Origin: Deltaproteobacteria bacterium
GTDB taxonomy: Bacteria; Myxococcota_A; Polyangia; Polyangiales; Ga0077539
Direction of reading: 5' to 3'
DNA length: 5,558 bases
Assembly (NCBI GenBank): GCA_947494865.1
Contig: CANMAT010000317.1
Span: forward strand, 1-5,558
Part shown: one piece after another, positions 1-5,558 of the stretch
Layout of the letters: each line of letters opens with the position of its first letter
Numbering within the stretch: the first letter of the stretch is position 1
The notes under the pieces: generated by a model
Databases searched by the model: none
What the model was told of the DNA's origin: nothing
The model's input: only the letters and a program-made list of their open reading frames with translations
Program-made: the position numbers and the translations under genes

Positions 1-1702
1 GGGCACCGCGCGCGGACAGACGCCCCGCGGAGTGGAGCGCCACACGGCGCGTGAGCGCGTCGTGAGGCTCGGAGGCGACGACCTGTGCGGCGAGGTCGCG
101 CGCCGCCGCAACGCGCAGGGCGCCCAGCTCGGAGAGGGCCACCGCGGGCGCGAGCGAGCCGGCGCCGCGCTCTCGCGTCGCGATGCCGAGGAGCGCCTCG
201 CACGCGACGCCGCGCGCCGCAGCGGGGGCGTCGTCGTCGCGCCCGATGCGTCCCAGGGCGAGCACCAGCGCGACGCGCACGGCCTCGTCGGGCTCGCGCG
301 CGAGCGCCGCCTCGAGGGCCGCGGCGCGGCCCGTCGCGTCGCCGCGCGCGTGCCCCAACGCGAGGGCCGCCGCGACCCGCGCGTCGGCGTCGGCGGAGGG
401 TGTAGACAGGTCGACGTGCGCGCCCGAGAGCGCCGCGACGAGCGCGCCCGAGGCGTCGCGAGACGACACCCCGTCGGGTCCGCGGAGGGAGCCGTCGGCG
501 ACGAGGAGCTCGGCCAGCGCCCAGCGCGCGAGGGGATCGTCGACGGCGCGCAGCGCGGCCAGCGCGGGCGCCCCCCCGATGCGCGCCGCCGCGCGCCACA
601 TGGCCCGGCGCGCGCCCGCGTCGGGCTCGACGCGCGCGCGGGCGGCGAGGGGCGCGACCGCGGCGGCGAGCCCGATGGCACCCAGGGCCTCGGCGGCGGC
701 GCGGCGATCGCCCGCCCACGGCGCGGCGAGGAGGGCCTCGATGGCGGGCGCGGCCTCGCGGTCGCCGAGCGCGCCGAGGGTGTCGAGCGCGGCGTCGCGC
801 AGGGCGGGTTCGGCGAGGAGGCCTCGCACGATCGACGCGTCGAAGGCGCCGCCGAGCGAGGCCAGCGCGCGCACGGCGCCGCGGCGGAGGGCGAGGTCGC
901 TGCCGCTGCGGGCGAGCGCCACGACGGCGTCGGCGGCCTCGACGCAGCGGAGGCGTGACACGGCTTCGAGCGCGGCGAGCGCGAGGCCGCTCGAGTGGCC
1001 GTCGGGCACGGGGCGCAGGGCGTCGAGGAGGGCGCGCGCCCAGCGGAGGTCGCCGCGGCGGCCGATGGCGCGGAGGGTGCTCGCCACCCCTTGCGAGCGG
1101 TCGCGCGCCTCGGCCACGGCCCGCGCGAAGGCGTCGTGCGGGAGCTCGGCGAGCGTGCGCACCGCGACCTCGGCGGTGTCGTCGCCCGGCGCGGGCATCA
1201 CCCCGCTCGCCGTGAGTCGAAGCATCGAGGGCGCGAACGCGCGCATGTCGCCCCCGCGCGCGGCGAGCGAGCGCAGCGCGGCGGCGCGCGCCGACGGCGG
1301 GTACGCACTCTCGCTGCCGGCCATCTCGCGGAGAGCAGCGTCGCACTCGGGCGCGTCGATGCGCCCGCACGCGTACACGATCGCGAGCACCACGCCGACG
1401 TCGCGCTCTCGACGCGCGCACTCGTAGAGGCGCGCGGCCACCGACGACGCGAGCGAGCGCGCCGCGCGGTACGCGGGTGCGTGGCGGCCGAGCATCCACG
1501 CCGCGCGCCTGCGCACGTCGGGGTCGGGGTGCGCGAGGCGCTCAGACCACGCCCCCGGGCCCACGTCGGCGAGCAGCGGCGAGGCCTCGAAGCGCGAGCC
1601 TCCAGGCTCCGCGGCGAGCGAGAGCAGGAGCCCGAGGCAGGCCGCGGCGGCGCGGCGTCGGCCCGCTGGTGCCCGTTCTGCCGACGTTCGCGCGAGACCC
1701 AT
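1..1702 (-). CDS. Secreted HEAT-repeat protein (3' end missing)
   Basis: This frame is read from the ATG at 1702-1700 and stays open for 567 codons to the left edge, so the C-terminus is missing. Residues 1-31 look like a Sec signal peptide: an Arg-rich start (RRR at 15-17), a hydrophobic stretch AAAACLGLLLSLAA, then a small-residue cleavage region. This implies export to the periplasm or beyond. The rest is an almost unbroken series of Ala/Leu-rich helical pairs of HEAT/PBS-lyase type, each with the motif D..VR..A...LG. Clear units lie near residues 60-75 (DPDVRRRAAWMLGR), 266-282 (LALRRGAVRALASLGG), 329-342 (DRRAAAEALGAIG) and 471-489 (DEAVRVALVLALGRIG). I estimate ten or more units. HEAT solenoids usually serve as protein-binding scaffolds; no catalytic domain is visible and the partner is unknown. 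An in-frame ATG at 1744 has a GAGG 10 nt upstream. However, the added codons are rich in third-position T, unlike the gene body, so I prefer 1702 although it lacks a clear Shine-Dalgarno sequence. Confidence 0.85.
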   Translation of the reverse strand, partial: MGLARTSAERAPAGRRRAAAACLGLLLSLAAEPGGSRFEASPLLADVGPGAWSERLAHPDPDVRRRAAWMLGRHAPAYRAARSLASSVAARLYECARRERDVGVVLAIVYACGRIDAPECDAALREMAGSESAYPPSARAAALRSLAARGGDMRAFAPSMLRLTASGVMPAPGDDTAEVAVRTLAELPHDAFARAVAEARDRSQGVASTLRAIGRRGDLRWARALLDALRPVPDGHSSGLALAALEAVSRLRCVEAADAVVALARSGSDLALRRGAVRALASLGGAFDASIVRGLLAEPALRDAALDTLGALGDREAAPAIEALLAAPWAGDRRAAAEALGAIGLAAAVAPLAARARVEPDAGARRAMWRAAARIGGAPALAALRAVDDPLARWALAELLVADGSLRGPDGVSSRDASGALVAALSGAHVDLSTPSADADARVAAALALGHARGDATGRAAALEAALAREPDEAVRVALVLALGRIGRDDDAPAAARGVACEALLGIATRERGAGSLAPAVALSELGALRVAAARDLAAQVVASEPHDALTRRVALHSAGRLSARGA

Positions 1703-1782
1703 GCAACGGTTGGTGATATCACAAGGAGCGTCGCGCGGGCTCATTCGCGCGCCGCCTCTGCCCCCTCGAGGTAACCCCTTCC
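1703..1782. promoter_or_regulatory. Divergent intergenic control region (HEAT protein / kinase)
   Basis: These 80 bp separate the start codons of the HEAT protein (minus) and the Ser/Thr kinase (plus), so promoters for both genes probably lie here or just inside the neighbouring coding ends. The region is less GC-biased than its surroundings around 1704-1725 and carries the perfect palindrome GTGATATCAC at 1713-1722. The kinase Shine-Dalgarno (GAGGT, 1768-1772) lies near the right end. I see no convincing -35/-10 pair on either strand, so promoter positions are not called. Confidence 0.5.
1713..1722. promoter_or_regulatory. Perfect palindrome, possible operator
   Basis: GTGATATCAC is a perfect 10-bp palindrome, 10 bp upstream of the HEAT-protein ATG at 1702 and 60 bp upstream of the kinase GTG. 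Its wider context, TGGTGATATCACAA (1711-1724), recurs with only the central AT missing at 3866-3877, ahead of the acetyltransferase. A dimeric regulator binding here could affect both divergent genes. The function is inferred from position and symmetry only. Confidence 0.3.
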
Positions 1783-3243
<1,461 letters not shown>

Positions 3244-3255
3244 CGAGGGGTGCGC

Positions 3256-3275
3256 GCAGCGCTCAGGCGCGCTGC
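3256..3275. terminator. GC stem-loop between convergent genes
   Basis: The arms GCAGCGC (3256-3262) and GCGCTGC (3269-3275) pair perfectly over 7 bp with a 6-nt loop. The element lies just past the kinase stop and overlaps the stop codon of the convergent acetyltransferase. It is well placed to stop transcription from either side, but no T-run follows on either strand, so it is not a classical intrinsic terminator. Short GC hairpins are also common by chance in DNA of this composition. Confidence 0.3.
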
Positions 3276-3844
3276 TCGGCGAAGCGGCGCTGCACGCCCG
3301 TAGCGACGGGGACGCGCAGTCGTTCGAAGACCTGAAGGTCGCCGAGGAGCTCGTGCTCGCGCCACCCCGAGGGTCGAAAGCCCGCGCGCTGCAGGATGCG
3401 AATGGAGGCCTTGTGCCAGGGCAGCGTGGTGGCGGTGACGCGCGCGACGCCCGGCTGCTCGAGGGCCCAGTCGACCATGGCGCACGTGGCTTCGGTGCCG
3501 AGCCCGAGGCCCTGCGAAGACTCCTCGACGCCGTAGCCGACCTCGACGTCTCCTTCGGGGCCCGGCGCGCCGTGGAACACCACGCTCCCGACGAGGCGGC
3601 GGTCGTGGTCGCGGGTGATCATCAGGCGATCGCCCCAGAGGCGCACGTCGGGGTCGGCGCGCACGTGGTCGATCGAGACCGAGAACGCGCGCTCGATGAG
3701 GGCGCGGCCTGGCCACTTCGCGGGGAGCTTGGCGCCCACGAGCCGCGCGGCCTCGTCGCGTCGGTCGGCCATGACGGCCTCGACGAGCGGGAGTGTGATG
3801 GGCACGAGCTCGAGGCGCGGTGTCGTGAGCGGCTGCATGGTCAT
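3263..3844 (-). CDS. GNAT-family N-acetyltransferase (RimJ/RimL-like)
   Basis: This complete 193-residue cytoplasmic protein should transfer an acetyl group from acetyl-CoA to an amine; the substrate cannot be read from the sequence. The N-terminus (TTPRLELVPIT, residues 7-17) is the typical opening of the Acetyltransf_3/RimJ-like branch. The core has the beta strand RRLVGSVVF (82-90), then VEVGYGVEESSQGLGLGTEA (100-119). Within that, Q111-G-L-G-L-G116 is the acetyl-CoA pyrophosphate-binding loop (Q/RxxGxG/A). HKASIRILQRAGF (144-156) is the family's usual 'N.AS..vleK.GF' segment, with His where Asn is common. The length fits the family. The ATG at 3844 is chosen because GGAGGT (3854-3859 on the complement) lies 9 nt upstream; an ATG at 3838 would be too far. 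The gene converges on the kinase gene with a 19-bp gap and follows the TerB-like gene by 155 bp on the same strand. Confidence 0.92.
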   Translation of the reverse strand: MTMQPLTTPRLELVPITLPLVEAVMADRRDEAARLVGAKLPAKWPGRALIERAFSVSIDHVRADPDVRLWGDRLMITRDHDRRLVGSVVFHGAPGPEGDVEVGYGVEESSQGLGLGTEATCAMVDWALEQPGVARVTATTLPWHKASIRILQRAGFRPSGWREHELLGDLQVFERLRVPVATGVQRRFAEQRA

Positions 3845-3853
3845 GGCGGGACT

Positions 3854-3859
3854 ACCTCC
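3854..3859 (-). promoter_or_regulatory. Shine-Dalgarno of the acetyltransferase
   Basis: Read on the minus strand this is GGAGGT, 9 nt from the ATG at 3844 and 15 nt from the in-frame ATG at 3838. It therefore decides in favour of the upstream start. Confidence 0.7.
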
Positions 3860-3867
3860 CCGTCGTG

Positions 3868-3875
3868 GTGATCAC
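3868..3875. promoter_or_regulatory. Palindrome GTGATCAC, possible operator
   Basis: This is a perfect 8-bp palindrome in the context TGGTGATCACAA (3866-3877), upstream of the acetyltransferase ATG. The flanks are identical to those of the palindrome at 1711-1724, which differs only by an extra central AT. That suggests, but does not prove, a shared binding protein. Changing the half-site distance by 2 bp could weaken or abolish binding of one regulator to both. Confidence 0.25.
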
Positions 3876-3889
3876 AACGCGGTGCTGGC

Positions 3890-3948
3890 TCAACCATTAG
3901 CGCCGTTGTCGCAGCGCGAGCAAGCCTTCGGCGTACGAGAATGGTTGA
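3890..3948. repeat. 59-nt imperfect inverted repeat / hairpin
   Basis: The outer arms TCAACCATT (3890-3898) and AATGGTTGA (3940-3948) are perfect complements over 9 bp. Inside them, CGCCG (3901-3905) pairs with CGGCG (3929-3933), TTG (3906-3908) with CAA (3921-3923), and TCGC (3909-3912) with GCGA (3916-3919) around a 3-nt loop. That gives about 21 base pairs with small bulges. It lies downstream of the TerB-like gene and upstream of the acetyltransferase, in the non-coding gap. No T-run follows on either strand. It may be a processing or attenuation structure, a small structured RNA, or a REP-like element; a single copy in this window cannot separate these. Confidence 0.5.
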
Positions 3949-3999
3949 CGCGACGCGTCTCTGCGGGGGTGCGAAGCGAGGCGCGCGATGTGTAGTCGG

Positions 4000-4473
4000 C
4001 TACGCGCCGTCGTCGGCGAGCTGCGAGGTGATGTCGCTCGCGCGCTCGTCGGAGATGTGAAGCTCCTTCTGGAGAAGCTCGAGAAGCTCCTGCTCCTCGT
4101 CGCCGACCTCGCCGTCGAAGAGCACGAAGAGGGTCGCGAGCGCGAAGGCCTCTTCGCGGGTCTGGAGGTCGCTGCCGATCGCCTTCGCGATGGACTTCAC
4201 GCGCGCGGGGATGCCCTCCGTCGCCACCTGCACCGCGATGACCTCGACGGTGCGGCCGAGCGCGTCGTTGTCGAGGTTTTCGAAGCCCGGTGTGGCGTGG
4301 ATCTGCGTGGCGAGGGCGCGCGCCTCGCCGGCTTCGAGGCGGCCGTCGATGCAGGCCGCGATGGTGGCCACCTCGACGAGCGCGTCGAGCGCCGCCTTCG
4401 TGGGCTGCGGCCGCTCGGGCGGCGGCGGCACGATGCTCTTGTACTGTTGGGCCTTGTTGTGGAACTTCGCCAT
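4000..4473 (-). CDS. TerB-like (tellurite resistance TerB family) protein
   Basis: This complete 157-residue, acidic, probably cytoplasmic all-helical protein starts at ATG 4473, with GGAGAG (4479-4484 on the complement) 5 nt upstream, and stops at TAG 4002-4000. After a short basic start and a proline linker (PPPPERPQP, 16-24) comes a TerB-like fold. It has two similar acidic turns, each after a hydrophobic helix: ACIDGRLEAGEARAL (40-54) and LFDGEVGDEEQELLEL (118-133). Asp43/Glu47/Glu50 and Asp120/Asp125/Glu126/Glu127 are candidate metal-binding residues, as proposed for TerB-type proteins. The family name does not prove a role in tellurite resistance: no TerC, TerD or TerZ-like gene lies beside it. 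Many stand-alone TerB-like proteins have no known function. It could instead be annotated as a conserved hypothetical co-chaperone-like helical protein. Confidence 0.75.
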   Translation of the reverse strand: MAKFHNKAQQYKSIVPPPPERPQPTKAALDALVEVATIAACIDGRLEAGEARALATQIHATPGFENLDNDALGRTVEVIAVQVATEGIPARVKSIAKAIGSDLQTREEAFALATLFVLFDGEVGDEEQELLELLQKELHISDERASDITSQLADDGA

Positions 4474-4576
4474 CGCGGCTCTCCGTGGTTTCGTGGCGAC
4501 GATATCAGAACGCCCCGTCGCGCTACACCAACCATCGTCACCGCGCCCCCACTCCCCCGGCGACGCGGAATGAGGT
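4474..4576. promoter_or_regulatory. Divergent intergenic region (TerB-like / galT side)
   Basis: These 103 bp separate the TerB-like start (minus) from the short frame preceding galT (plus). They hold the TerB-like Shine-Dalgarno (4479-4484), GATATCA (4501-4507) and CAACCAT (4529-4535). The same two words, or near versions, also occur in the other two intergenic regions. Promoters for both directions are expected here by position, but no consensus pair is clear. Confidence 0.4.
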
Positions 4577-4648
4577 ATGAGCGCGGCGCATTCTCCGATG
4601 TTGCTCTCGCTGCAGACCGCCCGCGCGGGGCGCGTGGCGATTCGCCAC

Positions 4649-4662
4649 GGCGACGCGTCGCC
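4649..4662. repeat. 14-bp perfect palindrome next to a hairpin
   Basis: GGCGACGCGTCGCC is perfectly self-complementary. Directly before it, CGTGGCG (4633-4639) and CGCCACG (4643-4649) form a 7-bp hairpin with a 3-nt loop. Both lie inside the short frame upstream of galT. They could fold in the galT leader transcript, but GC-rich palindromes of this size are expected now and then by chance. Confidence 0.35.
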
Positions 4663-4679
4663 ATCTTGTGATCGCCTGC

Positions 4680-4730
4680 GGGCGGCCGCGTTCGCTCACG
4701 CGCGCTCGCTGCGCGCGCAGGGCGGCCGCG
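4680..4730. repeat. Pair of 11-bp direct repeats
   Basis: GGGCGGCCGCG occurs at 4680-4690 and again at 4720-4730, a 40-bp spacing that is not a multiple of three. Both copies lie in the part of the short frame where similarity to acyl-CoA synthetases ends. Slippage between such repeats could have altered the frame here. Confidence 0.35.
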
Positions 4731-4747
4731 CGGCCTCGCGGGTCGGC

Positions 4748-4752
4748 GGAGG
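4748..4752 (+). promoter_or_regulatory. Shine-Dalgarno of galT
   Basis: GGAGG lies 6 nt upstream of the GTG at 4759, inside the end of the preceding short frame. It supports GTG 4759 as the galT start. The galT frame upstream is closed by a TGA at 4669-4671 and has no other good start. Confidence 0.75.
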
Positions 4753-4758
4753 CGCTCG

Positions 4759-5558
4759 GTGAGCTCGCCGTCGCTGCGGCGCGACCTCGTCACCGACCGC
4801 CTCGTGCTGGTGGCCCCCGGGCGCCGCGGGTCGCCGCGCGATTTTGCGCCCCCTACGGTCGCCCGCGACGCTTCGAAGTGCCCCTTCTGCCCCGGCCACG
4901 AGGCGCACACGACGGTGACGCGGGCGGAGCGCCGCGACGCCTCGGGGCGATGGACGGCGCGGGCCTTCGCGAACCTCTTTCCGATGGCGCGGCCCGACGC
5001 GACCGTGGAGGCCGACGCCTCGGCGACGCACGCCGTGGTGCCCTCCGCGGGGGACCACGAGGTGATCGTCGAGACGCCCGACCACGGCGTCGACCTCGCC
5101 GACCTCGGCGACGCGCACACGCGCGCGGTGCTCGACCTCTACCGCGAGCGCTGCCAGGCGATGGCCGCGCGCCCCGACGCCCGCGCCGTGCTCATGTTCA
5201 AGAACCGCGGGCCGCGCTCGGGGGCGTCGCTCCACCACGCGCACGGGCAGGTGATGTCGCTCCCGGTGTCGCCGTCGGGCGTGCGGCGCCGCGACGGCAT
5301 CTCGCGCAGGCATCACGCCGCGCACGGCCGCGGCGCGCTCGCCGAGGCGCGCGACCGCGAGCTCGCCGCCGCGGTGCGCGTCGTGGAGCAGACCGCGCGC
5401 TACGCCGTGTTCTGCCCCTTCGCGCCGCACCGCTCCTACGAGACGTGGATCGTGCCGATGGCCCCGTCGCCCTCGCTCGCGCGCCTCGACGACGAAGGCC
5501 TCGACGAGCTCGCCCCCCTCGTCGGGCGAACGCTGCGCCGCGTGCTCGCCGCGACCGA
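4759..5558 (+). CDS. galT: Galactose-1-phosphate uridylyltransferase (3' end missing)
   Basis: This enzyme exchanges UMP between UDP-glucose and galactose-1-phosphate in the Leloir pathway (cytoplasm). The frame opens at GTG 4759 and runs off the right edge after 266 codons; the family is usually about 330-350 residues. Motifs, in order: RRDLVTDRLVLVAPGR (7-22), the typical first strand; CPFCPGHE (41-48), with Cys41 and Cys44 as zinc ligands; FANLFPM (70-76); HEVIVETPDH (100-109), where His109 matches the third zinc ligand; and SGASLHHAHGQV (154-165). In that last motif His160 is the likely fourth ligand, His162 the nucleophile that carries UMP, and Gln164 the conserved glutamine. FAPHRSYETWIVP (221-233) is the matching second-half strand. 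All catalytic residues seen so far are intact. The start overlaps the stop of the preceding short frame in a GTGA, suggesting coupled translation. The closest alternative is another member of the same superfamily, such as an ADP-glucose phosphorylase-like enzyme. Confidence 0.88.
   Translation, partial: MSSPSLRRDLVTDRLVLVAPGRRGSPRDFAPPTVARDASKCPFCPGHEAHTTVTRAERRDASGRWTARAFANLFPMARPDATVEADASATHAVVPSAGDHEVIVETPDHGVDLADLGDAHTRAVLDLYRERCQAMAARPDARAVLMFKNRGPRSGASLHHAHGQVMSLPVSPSGVRRRDGISRRHHAAHGRGALAEARDRELAAAVRVVEQTARYAVFCPFAPHRSYETWIVPMAPSPSLARLDDEGLDELAPLVGRTLRRVLAAT

Larger units (their letters stand above)
3845..3999. other. Intergenic region with hairpin and palindrome
   Basis: These 155 bp lie between the stop of the TerB-like gene and the start of the acetyltransferase (both minus strand). 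They hold the acetyltransferase Shine-Dalgarno, the palindromic GTGATCAC (3868-3875) and a long imperfect hairpin (3890-3948). Several T/A-rich words here contrast with the coding DNA on either side. I find no small gene in this stretch. It is the likely place for an acetyltransferase promoter and for the 3' end of the TerB-like transcript. Confidence 0.5.
4577..4762 (+). pseudogene. Acyl-CoA synthetase N-terminal remnant (short frame before galT)
   Basis: This is a 61-codon frame from ATG 4577 to TGA 4760-4762. Residues 20-50 (VAIRHGDASPSCDRLRAAA, then AHARSLRAQG) read like the opening of AMP-binding acyl-CoA synthetases, whose usual pattern is 'aIrdGd.slTY.eLr.aa...A..L...G'. Those enzymes run to about 500 residues or more; here the resemblance stops at about residue 50 and none of the later adenylation motifs follow. 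I infer a decayed or deleted gene that kept only its 5' end. The last codons overlap the galT start (GTGA, 4759-4762), so translation of this frame could still couple to galT. The Shine-Dalgarno is poor: a GAGG lies only 1 nt from the ATG. An in-frame ATG at 4598 is possible. Alternatives are a genuine small leader peptide or a chance frame. The family match is from memory of the pattern only. Confidence 0.45.

Noticed and set aside
183..1427. Long plus-strand open frames across the HEAT gene (up to 414 codons)
   Set aside because: They are antisense to a frame with a signal peptide and clear HEAT repeats. Their products are Arg/Ala-rich low-complexity sequence, the usual result of reading GC-rich codons backwards.
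1637..1651. Possible lipoprotein cysteine in the HEAT signal peptide (AAAAC)
   Set aside because: The Cys precedes the main hydrophobic stretch and lacks a Leu/Val at the -3 position, so it is not a lipobox.
3353..3995. Plus-strand frames overlapping the acetyltransferase
   Set aside because: The minus strand carries an intact GNAT protein with a good Shine-Dalgarno; the plus-strand products show no family motif.
4000..4473. Classical tellurite-resistance operon
   Set aside because: Only a TerB-like gene is present; no TerA, TerC, TerD, TerE or TerZ-like gene lies beside it in the window.
4197..5120. Minus-strand 307-codon frame spanning the TerB-like gene and galT
   Set aside because: It runs antisense to galT and out of frame through the TerB-like gene. 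Its product is Arg/Ser-rich without motifs.

Overview
This is a very GC-rich window with strong G/C bias at third codon positions. It comes from a chromosome that carries a eukaryotic-type Ser/Thr kinase with an N-terminal zinc-ribbon-like knuckle and a Pro/Ala-rich C-terminal tail. That combination, together with HEAT-repeat and TerB-like proteins, points to a myxobacterium-like member of the Myxococcota (inference from composition and gene types). No rRNA, tRNA, CRISPR array or insertion sequence is visible.

Layout: (1) Positions 1-1702, minus strand: a large HEAT-repeat protein with an N-terminal export signal, cut off at the left edge. (2) Positions 1703-1782: a short divergent promoter region holding a perfect 10-bp palindrome. 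(3) Positions 1783-3243, plus strand: a complete membrane-anchored Hanks-type Ser/Thr kinase of 486 residues. (4) A 19-bp convergent gap with a small GC stem-loop that overlaps the end of the next gene. (5) Positions 3263-3844, minus: a GNAT acetyltransferase of the RimJ/RimL type. (6) Positions 3845-3999: a 155-bp gap with a 59-nt imperfect hairpin and a second copy of the palindrome family seen in region 2. (7) Positions 4000-4473, minus: a TerB-like helical protein. (8) Positions 4474-4576: a second divergent promoter region. (9) Positions 4577-4762, plus: a 61-codon reading frame that looks like only the beginning of an acyl-CoA synthetase (AMP-binding enzyme). It overlaps by 4 nt the start of (10) a galactose-1-phosphate uridylyltransferase (4759 to the right edge, cut off).

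The genes do not form an obvious single pathway. The HEAT protein and the kinase share a divergent control region. The acetyltransferase and the TerB-like gene lie head-to-tail on the minus strand with a 155-bp gap, so co-transcription is uncertain. The uridylyltransferase would act in the Leloir pathway and appears translationally coupled to the short remnant-like frame before it. I found no convincing new multi-gene system. The best leads are the remnant-like frame coupled to galT, the 59-nt hairpin, and the shared palindromes upstream of two minus-strand genes. Many long open frames antisense to the real genes are by-products of GC-rich codon use and are left out.
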